In this document: positions 30,345 through 42,345 of the stretch, in pieces
Layout of the letters: each line of letters starts with the position of its first letter
Numbering within the stretch: the stretch's first letter is position 1
Assembly (NCBI RefSeq): GCF_000276665.1
Contig: NW_004955438.1
Span: 16,672,777 to 16,736,776, forward strand
Length of the DNA stretch: 64,000 nucleotides
Source: Chinchilla lanigera
Lineage: Eukaryota; Chordata; Mammalia; Rodentia; Chinchillidae
Direction of reading: 5' to 3'
Program-made: the position numbers and the translations under genes
The notes under the pieces: model-generated
What the model saw: only the letters and a program-made list of their open reading frames with translations
What the model was told of the DNA's origin: nothing
The model's database searches: none

Positions 30345-33340
30345 AGTCTGGGCATGGGGCAGGGGCTGGGGGGATGTCAGGGAGGACATTCTGGACAGGA
30401 AGTGTGCAGCAAAGCATGGATGAGTGAAATAACCCGATCCCCCGTGGACCCGACCCTGAGTGTAACCAAAGGTGAGCAGAGGGAGTGCAGAAAAGACTTG
30501 ATAGCTTGTCCTCTAAAATGATGTTTCTAAGCGAATGCGTGCATTCATTTTATTTGTAAATAATATAACATCATAAATACATTGTGTTTTAGTAAATAAT
30601 AGTACAAAGTCAAGTAGGCCAAAAGGAGAAAGAGGAGACGAAGAAGCAAAGCAGAGAGGAAGCAGAGGGGAGGAAAGGGTGGAAGAAAGGAAAAATATGT
30701 GTACACACAGCCACCTAAAGGACTGGAGTGAGAAGGAGCAAAGGAATATCATGTGTCCTCCAGCACTTCCCTTGCATCTCAGAAGTAAAATCAGAAAAAA
30801 AAAAAAAAATAAGTCCAACCAAAGCTGCAGACAGGTTCAAAAGAGGTTCTGGAAGTCCAGGGATAATTGCCACCAGAATATCCTTAAGATTTTGGAAACT
30901 CTGTAACTGCCTAAATGTGTTACTTTGTTATCCAATCACTGTTTCCATTTAGAGGGACTAATATGTAGTAGAAGTCAGGTTTCTGCTGCAGAAACAACCA
31001 ACCAAACTAGGAATCTTTATGATAGAATGCAACAAAGAGTTGTTTTTTTTTTTTCTTATATAAATGTCAACATGCTCAAGGGAACCTGTGTCATTTGGGG
31101 CACACTGCCTCTGTGAGAGAGAAGGACGCGTATCTCATCCTCCAGACTTTGGCCAGAATTAGTCGTACAACCCAAACCCAGCTGGAAGGGAGACCAGGAA
31201 GTACAGGGAGGCATATGGAGCACTCGTCAGTGCCGTCCCTGCCCACGGCACCCACCTCCCCACCAGCCACCCCCCAGTTCCTTTCTGCCTGTTCAACCTC
31301 TCCTTTAAACCCCTCTGAGTCACTGCATCCAGATAACACTCTGACCTACAGGTGATGTGCAGCTGTGTTCTCATCAAGTTCGGAGGTGACTCTTCTTGGT
31401 CCAAAGATCAACTGAAAAAGAAATTCACCTTATTCTCATAGGTAATCATAGACCTGCTTTCACATATCTCCCGGAAGCACTCTCACTAGGCAGGCAAACA
31501 CCAGGATACGTCTCCACAGTGGCTGTGGAGTCCCACTAAGCAGACAATGTGAAAACTGCTGTCTTGGGCGTTCATGGCAGATCTCCAACTGTCCTCCCTG
31601 AGAGATACACCTTTGTTCATTGTTATCCATGAGCCCTGGTTCCATACTGTGGGGAATTCTTCCCTTTGTTGAGCTTTTCTGGTTGCTCATGAGTCAGGCA
31701 TTAAGAAACAAGCCCTTCCTGGGGTCTGCTTGGCTGTTTGGCTCACACACTGGCCCAGAAATTTCGTGCAAGGATGTGATGTGACTCAAACAGCAAAGGG
31801 CTTGCTCAGTTTGGCTGTGTGGTACCTTTGGTAATCTGACCCGAATAATACCTAGTACTCTTCTGATCCATTTGCTCACAGCCAAGTCCATGCGTCAGGT
31901 AAATATCTAAACCCCAAATTTGCTCTAAAACTAGTTTCTGGTCTGCATTATTTCTTTTCTCCTTTTCCTATGCTCTACCCAACTTAATGAAAGCTGCACT
32001 GACAATATCTGAAACCGTAGGTAGGGAACCCCACACTCTTAGTATGATTTATCCCCAGAACTTGACCTTTTTGGGGGAAGTTTGGCTGGACTTTTGTACT
32101 CTAATGCCTCTTTTGCTCCTATGTCTTCCTGTTTGAAATCTAGAAATAGTTGGCTTTTTCATACCTGCCGGCTTTCACGTGTCTGAACTCCTTTTTTGGA
32201 ACTGAGCTCATCAGTTCTTATAGTAGCTTATCAAATGCAGCCATAACGCACACCACCACCGATATGTTTCCCAAGCACTGCTCTAGAGCTGCCAATTCGT
32301 GAGGCATGTGGTCTGCTTCCCGAATAACTGTAGGCAGCAGTTTCACCATGTGTTGCTGTTTTATGACAACATGAATTGACATATTTTCATCTTAAGTTAA
32401 AGTTTTCCTCAGTGGCTGTCACCCTACCGGGAAGAAAGTGTCACAGATTTTAAGTTTGTAGCTGTGGGAGAATTCCATTTCCTGTCCCAGCTTCTGTTTT
32501 AGTAAAGATAATCAGTGACAGTTGTCACAACAAACTGGTGCTGAAATCATATGCCTTGTTCGATGATCATAAGGGCGTGGGCTGCAGAGATCGTGTGTTA
32601 GACTAAACTCTTAGAACAGACTCAAGAAGGTTTACTGGGAGTGCTTTTGGAGGCCAGAGCTGTAAGGAAAGGAGCAAGGATTAGGAGGAAGGAGAAGCTG
32701 TCTTGCAGTGTTTCTTGTGAGACTTCAGCCAATCCTAAGTGGAGCTCTGGTGCCAGAACAGTCCTTCAGGGCTGCCCCAAACTGAGCTTTTGTATCCAGC
32801 CACTGACTTCAGAACACCCTTAGGAGAGCTGTGACCCTGGGTGAGGCCGTACCCTGCTGGAGAAGCAATGCTCAGTGAGGGATACAGCCGTGATCCATCA
32901 GTGCCCAGGGATTGGTATGCCTTCCCTAAAGAGGGGACCTGGGAGACACTATGGTGTCCGTCTGCCGTCTTTAGCAAAGGCAGATCATGGAAGGCTGGGG
33001 TGTTGCCACGAAGACACAGCCAGGAATCCCAGCTGCTCGCAGCCCTGGAGCAAGAAGGCTTCAATGGGTAGCCAAAAGCAAAGGGCATTTGGTATCAATG
33101 ATCCCAGCTGCCTGCCCCCTGACTCCCATGAACACTAAGCTTCTCCTCTTTCTCTTCCACATCTGTTGTTTGAGGAAGTGAAACAGGATGCGTTGTGAGG
33201 AGGATTCTGGGAAATGTGATATCGGCTTCTGCTGTGATACTGAAGAGAAGAGAGAAGAGGGCTGGATGCTGTGGGGTTGGAAACAAACTGCCCAACAGTC
33301 CAAGAGATTAATGACCCCAAAATGGAAAGGGGACCCCACT
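30345..33340. other. Long unannotated stretch
   Basis: Purine-rich sequence at 30620-30700, an A-run at 30796-30810 and a T-run near 31046-31057 are the only simple features. Segments between 31440 and 32600 have the feel of decayed LTR/ERV sequence but I could not match a family. No open frame carries a recognisable domain. Confidence 0.3.
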
Positions 33341-33342
33341 GC

Positions 33343-33695
33343 TGTGGTCTAAATGTGTGTCCCAAAAGTGCACATGCTGGAAACTTAGTCCCCACACAGA
33401 CCAATGTTAACAGTATTTGGAAGCGGGAACTGTGGGGTGTAATTGGAGTTAGGTGAGGTCGTGTAGTGGGCCTTGCATGATGGCACTGCAGTTTGATAAG
33501 AAGACAAGGAGAGAGAGGGCTAGCAGCTTGTTGTGTCTCACCACGGGATGCCCTCTGCCACACTTTGCCAGCTGCTGGCACCTTGGCTTGACACTGGACT
33601 TCCCAGCCTCAAATACATGAGTAAATAAACCTCTATTCTTTATAAATTATCCTCTATGTGATATTCAGTTATAGCAACAGAAAATGGACTATAGT
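33343..33695 (+). mobile_element. ERVL-MaLR LTR (solo)
   Basis: TGTGGTCTAAATGTGTGTCCC start, TTTGATAAGAAGACAAGGAG, AGTAAATAAACCTCTATTC with the poly(A) signal, and CAGTTATAGCAACAGAAAATGG end. Confidence 0.82.
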
Positions 33696-33699
33696 AGAT

Positions 33700-34466
33700 A
33701 TTAACCTGACTCATTTACCAAAAACAGAACATGAATGACCCCCAAACATCTGATAACAAGGAATGTGGGATAGGTATGAACGCAAAATCAAATTGTGCAG
33801 CTAGGCTGCAAGCTCCTGGGGAGCCCACACGAACCAACAGAGTGCCCGGCTCTGACAGGGGGTGTGGGGTGGGTGACTGCATGGCAGGGAAGCTCTCTCC
33901 TGCGTAGAGTTCTCAGCAAGGGCCCCAGCTGCTCGCAGCCTATTTTTCCTGCTGGTCTCTTCCTTGAGTCTCTGTGAGCCCCCTGTGGCCCGTCAGAGGC
34001 AGAAGGTGAGCATCCTTTGTTTTTCGGGCTGATGTCACCTAACTCTGTTGGGTGGGTCAGGCTCAGGGGAGTTAGGGACGCAGTGGTGGAAATAGAATGG
34101 GGATTCAGATGCGATCACAGCACATGTGTGTCTTCCTCGGTGCACATCATTGCTCTGTCCAGTGTCAGTGGGTGGCATCTGTGGGTACGCACACCGTTCA
34201 TTTAGACCATCACTGTGGGCACTGTCCACAATCACACCCATCAGTTCATCAGCAGACCAATGTGTGTGTGCCCGGTGCTCTTCCAGACAGAGGGGAGAGT
34301 GCAATACATGAAAGCCAAACCGCTGGTGCTAGGATTTAAAGAGAGAGCCAGACAGCAGGATATGAAGCATGAAAAAACTAACAGTTTAGAGGCAGAGAGG
34401 TTACAAGGCAAGAGTGATAAGAAACAGCCCATGAAGGAGGACAGAAAGGAGCAGGAGGAAGGAGTG

Positions 34467-34505
<39 letters not shown>

Positions 34506-34690
34506 ACTGATGAAGAAATACATTGCCAGAGCAGCAGGAATGTTTCCAGGAGCGGAGGTGGGACTGGGGCAGTGTAGTGCTACTGATGGGTCAGGTCAGG
34601 TGTCTCTGACCACAGCTGCTGCGGGCCGGGGTGGAGGTGAGCCTGACGGAAGTGGGTTCAGGAGAAAGCTGTGAGTCACTTGGCATGATT
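33700..34690. other. No gene recognised
   Basis: Contains the purine tract listed separately and possible weak L2 traces near 33800-33870 and 34260-34310. Nothing else is supportable. Confidence 0.35.
34430..34520. repeat. GGA/GAA purine tract
   Basis: An almost pure purine strand built from GAGGAA and GAGGAG units. The acidic open frame (poly-Glu, 34215-34577) across it follows from the repeat. Confidence 0.9.
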
Positions 34691-34870
34691 TCCTGAGCAC
34701 TTTTCATGTGTTTTGCTCTGCAAGCAGCTCACAATTATACTCCCTGCAACCCTTGGTGGCACTGAGGTGTGCACCATTTGTCCCTTGTTGACAGGTGAGG
34801 AGACAGGATTCAGGCTTAAGAACTAGTACATGGCAGAGCTGGGGCGCAGAGCCAGCGCCTGCTGCAGAAC
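34690..34870 (-). mobile_element. MIR, antisense
   Basis: CCTGAGCACTTTTCATGTG, then ACAGGTGAGGAGACAGG, then AGTACATGGCAGAGCTGGGG, the reverse-strand MIR order. Confidence 0.7.
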
Positions 34871-34874
34871 ATGA

Positions 34875-35335
34875 TCTGGGGCCAGAAAAAGGAAGGACAC
34901 TTCATCTCGGTGGGTCCACCCAGGGTCTGCCCTGCTTCCCGTGTGTGCTGGGCACAAAGGATCAGCACGTCCTAGATGTTTCTCAGCTGGGAAGGACATC
35001 ACAGGTCACCCAGAGTGATGCTGAGTCTGGGCCTCAGCGTGGCTGGGCTGCAGGATTCAGTTGTCAAATCAAATACAAGCTGGGTGCTCGTTGCTGGGAA
35101 AATATTTTGCAGATGTAGTGAACATCTGCAATCAGTGGGCTTTGGGGAGGGTACTGTCCATAATACAACTCTCTTCTGCCAGTCAGTGGAAGGCTGAGGA
35201 TAAAAGCAGAATCTCTAGGAGGAGAATTTTGCTTCAGGACTGCAGCTTCACCTCCTGCCTGGGTTCCCCTCTGCCGGCTCACCTCACAGAGATCTCAGAC
35301 TCGCCAGCCTTCAGGACCGTGGGAGCCCGTGCCTG
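34875..35335. other. Unique sequence, no gene recognised
   Basis: Short overlapping open frames only. Confidence 0.4.
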
Positions 35336-35339
35336 AAAA

Positions 35340-35655
35340 TCAATCTATACCTCCATATCCATGGGTTCTGCTTCAGAAGAGTCAAGTGCAGATGGAAAAT
35401 ACTTGGGAAAAAAACTGTCTGTACTGAACATGTACAGATGGTTTTTCCTGGTCATGATTCCCTAAGCAATACCATAGAACAGCAGTTTGCAAAGGATTTA
35501 CATTGTATCAGGGCCACAAGTACTCTAGTGTTGATTCCAAGCATCCAGGAGCATGTGTGTAGGTTACTCACAGATATTAGGTGAGGGACTGGAATATCTC
35601 TAGATGTTGGTGACCATGGGTGTCATGCCCACCAATCCTGCAGGGCGACCATGTA
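35340..35655 (-). mobile_element. MER2-type Tigger DNA transposon (MITE)
   Basis: ATACCTCCATATCCATGGG terminus, TGTCTGTACTGAACATGTACAG, TTTTTCCTGGTCATGATTCC, GGATTTACATTGTATCAGG, TGTGTAGGTTACTCACAG. This is the well-known MER2 internal order, non-autonomous with no transposase. Confidence 0.85.
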
Positions 35656-35749
35656 TAGAAATACACATCAAGTTGTGTGTATCTCAGTATAGCCATAAGA
35701 GTAGACAAGGTCTGTACCTTTAAGTATATGTGAGGTGAATTGAAAAATA

Positions 35750-36240
35750 TGGTGAATATTTAATTTTTTAAAAATTTATTACAGTAAAAAAAACACACTG
35801 TCATCAACCCCTTTCAAAATACTCCCTCTCACTTTAACAAACACACTTCTCCCATTGTTCAGCCTTCTGCTGCAGCTCTGGAAGTGCTCTTTCATGAGTC
35901 TCTAGCTGTGTTTTCATGGTTGCCTCAGTATCCTCAATCAGTTAAAAATGTTGACCTTTCCTGGTCATTTTTCCTTTGGAGTAGAGCCAGAAGTCACATG
36001 ATGCCAGATCTGGTGAATAGGGATGAGAAGATACCGTAATGTTTTTTGCACACCTGCCCTTCTATTGGATGGCGCTTGGCAGCAGCTTCACTGTGTATTT
36101 TATCCCCTCTCACAAAGACAGAAAAGACTTCCAGAACTGCTTCAGAGAGAACGACGGGGAAGCGTGTGTGAAGTGAGGGGCATGGCTGTGCGAGGGACTC
36201 GTGGCAATGTGTCTTCCATGGGATACATTTAAAAATTTAA
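35750..36240 (-). pseudogene. Mariner-like transposase remnant
   Basis: On the minus strand, around 35945-36030, the frame reads PYSPDLASCDFWLYSKGK. This is the mariner/Tc1 signature around the third catalytic acidic residue (PYSPDLAPxD type), here with the D retained. After a stop, a segment rich in E and Q follows, then EKCVC and EYFERG, matching the C-terminal end of mariner transposases. Premature stops and frameshifts make it inactive. The N-terminal DNA-binding half is not recognisable. Confidence 0.75.
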
Positions 36241-36244
36241 ACCC

Positions 36245-37045
36245 TCGCTGTCTGTTTTGATCACACTGTGTACGTTAGGGATGGGGGGGTGAGGTTGGTT
36301 ATGTGCAGAACCCTGCCTGTCACACCTGGTCAAGGGGGTTCACTGGACCCTTGAGGAGAGAGTAGAAGCCAGTGAAGAGATGTGCCCACAGATCAGGGCT
36401 CCCTCCTGTCCCCAAGCGCTCTGCAGAGGTGGGACCCGTGTGGCTGCAGCCTGCCTGCCTCCTGTGCTTTCCTGTAGCACACGACACGCCGCTCCACCGC
36501 AGCACAGCTCCTGTGCCTCTTTCCCATCTTAGGCTCCAGCTACGTGAGAAAGGAGGAGGAGGAGAGCGTGGGACATTGTCTCTGATCCCCCTTTCCTTGA
36601 GATTTTGCATAATTTCGGTCGCACACTTTGGGGTGCGTTCTCAGAGGGCTCCATCCCGGGGGGGGGGCATTCATGACCTCTGTGCTGTGTGAAATGCGTT
36701 TCCAGGTAGAAAACTCCAGGCAAGAGGGCATTCAGTGTCGGGGGCTGACCCAGTTTCAGAGAGCCTGCGAGGATCTGCCGGGCTTAAATGCCTGCACTGC
36801 CATCGGCTCTTGTCAGGGAGATTTCTCCTCATCATCACTTCAGCTGCTCCTGCTCTGGAAGGTCCGTCACGTCTCAGGAACCTGCATGGCCTCCCCAGCC
36901 TCAGCTCCTACTTCCCTTAGCTGGGGAATGTTGCTGGAGTCACTCGCCCTCTCTGGGACTCACCTGATTTCCTCTTGGGACTGTCTTAGCCCATGGTTTG
37001 TTCCATGTAGCAGTTGCCATGTGTCTCAACAAGTCACTTCAAAAA
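36245..37045. other. Unique sequence, no gene recognised
   Basis: GC-moderate; minus- and plus-strand open frames up to 161 codons (36628-37113, plus) overlap each other and a MIR, so they are probably chance. Confidence 0.4.
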
Positions 37046-37049
37046 TTCA

Positions 37050-37265
37050 GGGATGTGTGGTAGTGGAGAGCTCAGATGCCTGGCAGAAAGATTTTGGGTT
37101 GAATCCAGCATGATCTTTCAAAGTTGTAGGACCTTTGACTTGTTACTTAGCCTCAATGTCCTCATCTATAAAATGGGCACAGCATATTCTTTCTGTTGGG
37201 AAAATCAAGGGAGATAAAGTGCTGATGACCAGGAAAAGCTCAATGAATGTGAAGCTGTTATCCAC
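37050..37265 (+). mobile_element. MIR
   Basis: GTAGTGGAGAGCTCAGATGCC, GGGTTGAATCCAGCATG, GACTTGTTACTTAGCCTCAATG, CTATAAAATGGGCACAGC, AAAGCTCAATGAATG: nearly full-length sense MIR. Confidence 0.8.
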
Positions 37266-37269
37266 ATTA

Positions 37270-38185
37270 GCATTATTAGAACACCTCTCTCTGTCCCGCT
37301 AGTAACATAACCAGGGACACACTGTTCACATTCTCACCTTTTGTGTCTGGCCTTGTGCATGATGGATCTTCCCAAAATGCTGAATGAGTGATTAGATAAA
37401 TGAAAATATTCATCAGTGAAGGAAAACTGTCTCGATGAGCAAACGAGAGCTGGGGAGGAGTATTCTAGGGCTGTTGCTGACCTCTGAGTTTCAAAGCTCG
37501 TTGAAAGAAAATTGTTTGCAGAAATCTAACACCTGCGAGACAAAAACAAGGCTCTGACTGGCATGGCTTGGGGGTGTTGGGCCTCAGCCTAGCCAACCGC
37601 TTGGCCTCCCACTTTTGTTTGAGTAGCTCCCCCTTCTCTGCTTATCCAAGAGTCCACAGAGGTGAAGTCTCTAAAACACAGCTTCAGCCCAACCCCTCCC
37701 AAGCACCTGTCCACCCCATCCGCTGAGCCTCACAAAACCCTCCCGGAGGACAGAACCACTCTCCCGGCTGCGCTGTCACTCACGGAGACACACCTCGGAC
37801 AGACCTAAAGGCAGGCAGCAGGAGGAACTCTCACACAGTGAAGTGAACTAGGCATTCTCCACTCGGTGGAATCAACCTTGGCTGGAAGCAGTAACTCTGA
37901 AAGTAATGTTCAGCCGCAAAAGCCCAGAGCTTGGCAGGATTCTGTCTTCACCTATGAAAGGGAAGCAGAGCGACAGACAGTGAAAATGAGGTGTGGGGCC
38001 GTTGCTGACAGAAAGCTGCTCATGCAACGTGTAAAATTCAGGAGTCAAAAAAGACGAGTTGTTTTGAAATTTTGTTTTGTTTTAATACAAAGGGCATTAA
38101 CTGGGAAGTCAGTACTGCTCACTCCCATGCTAAACTGCTTGTGAGAGCCTGGCTTACGTTCAGGCTGAAGAAGGTGTTAACCTGC
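37270..38185. other. Unique sequence, no gene recognised
   Basis: No repeat or coding signature identified. Confidence 0.4.
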
Positions 38186-38189
38186 ACTG

Positions 38190-39338
38190 GCTGTGTGTCT
38201 GTGTGTTGTGTTGCGTGTGCATGTGAACACATGTAATGTAGTGTGTAGGCCTTGTATATGTGGACAAATGTACACTTACATGTGGTGTGTATGTTTATTT
38301 GTGTATATGTGATGTGGGATGTGTGCATGTTTATAGGTGTGCACACACTTGTATATATATAATGCATGTGTAGTGTATGTATGTGTGCATGCGTATATGT
38401 GTGAATTGTGAGCATGTATATCTGGTGTGTGTTTATGTATATTGTGTGTATATGTGTGTCTTCAGTATGTGATGTTTATGTGTATTGTGTATAATGTGTG
38501 TTTGTGTGCAGTGGGTATATGTGCGTGATGTGTGTTTACATGTATCTCGTGTGTTGTAGTGTATGTGTACTATATATATGTGTGTGGTATATGCGTGTGT
38601 GGTAGGCTTATGGGTGGTGTATATTGTGATGTGTGTGCTGTGTGTGGCATGCCACTTACAGTGTTTGCATGCTTATGTGTCTTGAGTGTGTGGCATGTAT
38701 ACATATGTGTTATGTACTTGTGATGTGTCTGTTGTATACATATGTACATGTAGTGTTTTTGTGTGCTGTTTCTGTCCACGTGCTGTCCGTGTAGAGAAGT
38801 ATATGTGTGTATATGTGTTATAGTTTGTGAGGTATATATGCATGTGGGATTTATGTGCATGTGTGTGTATATATATATGTGCAAATGATATGTGTCTCTG
38901 TGCAGATATGTTGTGTGTGGTATGCGTGTTTTGTGTGTGTTGTTTGTATGTGTGGCATGTGTGGTGTAGTATGCTGTTTTTATGTGATATGTGTGTGTGG
39001 TGTGCATAATGATGTGTGTGTGGTATTTGTGGTATGTGTGGTTGTGGTATGTAATGTATGCATATGTATATGATATGTTTTTGTCATGTTTGTATACATA
39101 TTGTTGTGGTGTGTTGGGTGTTTAAACAGTGCATATATGCGTGTGTGCAGTGTGTGCATGTTTACGTGATGTGTGTGTGTGGTGTGCGGTATGTTTGTAT
39201 GAAGTGTGTGTTATGTGTGGTGGTGGTATTTTATATGGAATGTGGTGTGGTTATGTGATGTGTGTGGTGGGTTTATGAAGTATGCATGTGTGTGGTGCAT
39301 TTGTGTGGTGTGGTGTGTCTGGTGCACTCACGTGTGTT
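38190..39338. repeat. TG/TATG-rich array, 1.15 kb
   Basis: Over a kilobase of alternating purine-pyrimidine sequence built from TGTG, TATG, TGCATG and TGTGGTATG units with no single exact period. All open frames here (Cys/Val/Met/Tyr-rich on plus, His/Thr/Tyr-rich on minus) are repeat by-products. Confidence 0.97.
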
Positions 39339-39359
39339 CTCACATCCAAAAGTGATCAA

Positions 39360-39560
39360 GCCTGGGTCCCCTCCCGCCTGCGCATGGGCTGCAGCGCTCT
39401 CTCGCATCCTCCGGTTCCCCCCAGTCGCAGCCGAGTGAGGCCGCTTGAGGCCGGCGCCGCACCTCAGAGCGTTGTCATCACCCAGACCACCCGGCCTCAT
39501 CTTGGTTCTGGTGAATCCTAGAGAAGGAAAACGAACCCCGCCCCTGCTCAGCCACGGAGA
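39360..39560. promoter_or_regulatory. CpG-dense patch
   Basis: I count about 16 CpG in 200 bp (39375-39556), against almost none in the neighbouring kilobases. Includes CCGGCGCCGC and GCGCATGGGC. It could be an orphan CpG island or promoter, or a CpG-rich repeat fragment. No TATA or initiator is convincing. Confidence 0.4.
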
Positions 39561-39782
39561 GTTCCTTCTGAGCAGTGTCACCTCAGGGAGAGGCAGATGT
39601 TGCAGAATCTTGGAAAATAACTGGTGCTCCTGCACACGGCACGTCTTTTTTCCTTTCTTTTTTTCAAGAAAAAAATCTAAGTACTCGTGTCTGACCTGCA
39701 CAAAGATTATGACCCTTGGGACAGGGAGAACTAGACTTCCTTCTCCTCTCTGTGCTTCTAGCTGTTGGATTTGGGGGTGGGG

Positions 39783-39815
39783 ATAGTCTGTCTGTCTGTC
39801 TGTCTGTCTGTCTGA
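39783..39815. repeat. (TCTG)n microsatellite
   Basis: Seven TCTG units. Confidence 0.95.
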
Positions 39816-39859
39816 GTCATTATGGCTGCTATCTCCTTTGCAGTTGGGGGTGAATGTCT

Positions 39860-39945
39860 CTAATTTTAGGACTGATGGGAGAGTGAAATGAGATAATGTG
39901 CAGACAATATTGATACCTGCCTGGTACATAGTAGATGCTTAATGA
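39860..39945 (+). mobile_element. MIR 3' part
   Basis: AGTGAAATGAGATAATGTG, then CCTGGTACATAGTAGATGC, the sense MIR end. Confidence 0.65.
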
Positions 39946-39952
39946 ACACCAC

Positions 39953-40119
39953 TCCATCCCAGCACTCTGGGAGGCTGAGGCAGGAGGACTGCAATTTTGA
40001 GCCTAGTCCAGGCAATTTAGTGACTTAGTGAGACTTTGTCTCAAAATATAAAAAAAAAAGTTTAAAAAAAGGATGAAGATGTAGCTCAGTGCAAAGACCT
40101 TGAGTACACCGCCAGTACT
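39953..40119 (+). mobile_element. B1-dID dimeric SINE
   Basis: B1 half: CATCCCAGCACTCTGGGAGG, then CTTTGTCTCAAAATATAA with an A-rich linker. Then the ID-related half: GGATGAAGATGTAGCTCAG, then ACACCGCCAGTACTAC. Dimer in sense orientation. Confidence 0.85.
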
Positions 40120-40121
40120 AC

Positions 40122-40825
40122 AAGTCAATAAATACATGTATACACAGGTATCATACTTACATACATACACACATGCATGTCCTAAATCCCTGAACATCAC
40201 AGACCACTCCACTCCCGGTGCCATCGCTCCTAATAAGGATTAAAGGGGAACCTCAGGAAGTGTGGCAACTGGCCATGCCCCACTCACTTCTCTGTCCCAT
40301 GTGTCTTGCTCATGGAGCCCAGAGGTTTGAGGCGATAACAGGTAGGATGCATTTTCCTGGGTGGGGTCAAAGACACAGAGGTCACCCTCTGGGATTCCCA
40401 AGATGAGCACTGGGGCCCTTGAAAATGTCCCAAGGGAAGAGGAACTGATGGAGCGGCCCCTCTCCTCCTGTTGCAAGGCCATGGGACTCTGTCCCTCAGG
40501 GAGGCAAGGATGCTGAGGTGTCTGCAGCCACTCCCTGCACCTCCCAGGCCTGTTCTCAGACACCTGGAGCCTCAGGCCTTGTTTCACCAATTCTCTCACA
40601 CATGTCCCTCCTTCCAGACATTCATTATGCATGCCTCTCAAAAAAGTTATGTAATCTGGGGACTAACTGTCCCCATACATCATGTTTGCAGCTGACAGCT
40701 TTGCAGATGTATACACTACACTTTCCTCTCCTCTCCTCTCTCCCCTCCAAGGTGGAGGCCTAGGTGACTCTGCCTTTTGTTACTATGCAAAGCAGTGTCA
40801 TGAACATTTTTTAATTTGCCTCCTT
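40122..40825. other. Unique sequence up to the gap
   Basis: CATACA-type simple sequence at 40125-40175 and (CTCTC)n at 40722-40748. No gene recognised. Confidence 0.4.
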
Positions 40826-41800
40826 NNNNNNNNNNNNNNNNNNNNNNNNNNNNNNNNNNNNNNNNNNNNNNNNNNNNNNNNNNNNNNNNNNNNNNNNNNN
40901 NNNNNNNNNNNNNNNNNNNNNNNNNNNNNNNNNNNNNNNNNNNNNNNNNNNNNNNNNNNNNNNNNNNNNNNNNNNNNNNNNNNNNNNNNNNNNNNNNNNN
41001 NNNNNNNNNNNNNNNNNNNNNNNNNNNNNNNNNNNNNNNNNNNNNNNNNNNNNNNNNNNNNNNNNNNNNNNNNNNNNNNNNNNNNNNNNNNNNNNNNNNN
41101 NNNNNNNNNNNNNNNNNNNNNNNNNNNNNNNNNNNNNNNNNNNNNNNNNNNNNNNNNNNNNNNNNNNNNNNNNNNNNNNNNNNNNNNNNNNNNNNNNNNN
41201 NNNNNNNNNNNNNNNNNNNNNNNNNNNNNNNNNNNNNNNNNNNNNNNNNNNNNNNNNNNNNNNNNNNNNNNNNNNNNNNNNNNNNNNNNNNNNNNNNNNN
41301 NNNNNNNNNNNNNNNNNNNNNNNNNNNNNNNNNNNNNNNNNNNNNNNNNNNNNNNNNNNNNNNNNNNNNNNNNNNNNNNNNNNNNNNNNNNNNNNNNNNN
41401 NNNNNNNNNNNNNNNNNNNNNNNNNNNNNNNNNNNNNNNNNNNNNNNNNNNNNNNNNNNNNNNNNNNNNNNNNNNNNNNNNNNNNNNNNNNNNNNNNNNN
41501 NNNNNNNNNNNNNNNNNNNNNNNNNNNNNNNNNNNNNNNNNNNNNNNNNNNNNNNNNNNNNNNNNNNNNNNNNNNNNNNNNNNNNNNNNNNNNNNNNNNN
41601 NNNNNNNNNNNNNNNNNNNNNNNNNNNNNNNNNNNNNNNNNNNNNNNNNNNNNNNNNNNNNNNNNNNNNNNNNNNNNNNNNNNNNNNNNNNNNNNNNNNN
41701 NNNNNNNNNNNNNNNNNNNNNNNNNNNNNNNNNNNNNNNNNNNNNNNNNNNNNNNNNNNNNNNNNNNNNNNNNNNNNNNNNNNNNNNNNNNNNNNNNNNN
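40826..41800. other. Assembly gap (975 N)
   Basis: Unresolved bases. Any open frame spanning this interval is an artefact. Confidence 1.
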
Positions 41801-42330
41801 TATGTAGACAAGATCCTTTCCTGCTTTGCTACCTGTCAGTGAAAGAGTTAAGTGAAAGAACATAGAAAGCAGAAACATAGATTGATTACAAAGACAAAAA
41901 ACCAGGGCTGACACATTGATAATGATCAGCAGAAGCCATGGACAGATATAGCCAGTTGTTGCATTAAGATAAAGGAGTTTTGCATTTTTACATGATGCTG
42001 ATGGACAAAGAAGGCTATAAGATAATATTATGTAGGTGAATATTAAAATACTCCTTTAAAGCATTTTCTGTCGAGTACCTTAAATAGAGAATACACAGTG
42101 TGTCCAGTACAGCTCCCCTGAGCATCCGTGCCACCAGGCAGGATGGAAGGCGGAGAGGAGCCGGGGGACCCAGGGAAGTGCTGGCTGCCCCAGAGTCCGT
42201 GTAAGGTGGTTGTTATTCCTGCCCTGCATCCAACTCAACCTGATGTTTGATGTTCTCCTTGCAATTAGTCCACTTATCTCTTCTTCCTTGTGTGTTCATT
42301 TCTTAATCAGAAACTGAGCAACCCAAAGCC
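41801..42330. other. No gene recognised
   Basis: AT-rich sequence after the gap with no named repeat. Confidence 0.4.
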
Positions 42331-42345
42331 GACACTCTTCTTTTG

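Noticed and set aside
34215..34577. Glutamate-rich 120-codon plus frame
   Set aside because: Coded by the GAGGAA purine tract; no flanking coding signal.
36628..37113. 161-codon plus frame
   Set aside because: Runs into a sense MIR and has no domain.
38119..39258. Several cysteine/valine-rich (plus) or histidine/threonine-rich (minus) open frames up to 145 codons
   Set aside because: By-products of the TG/TATG array.
40682..41914. Long open frames of up to 386 codons on both strands
   Set aside because: They consist almost wholly of undetermined residues from the N gap.
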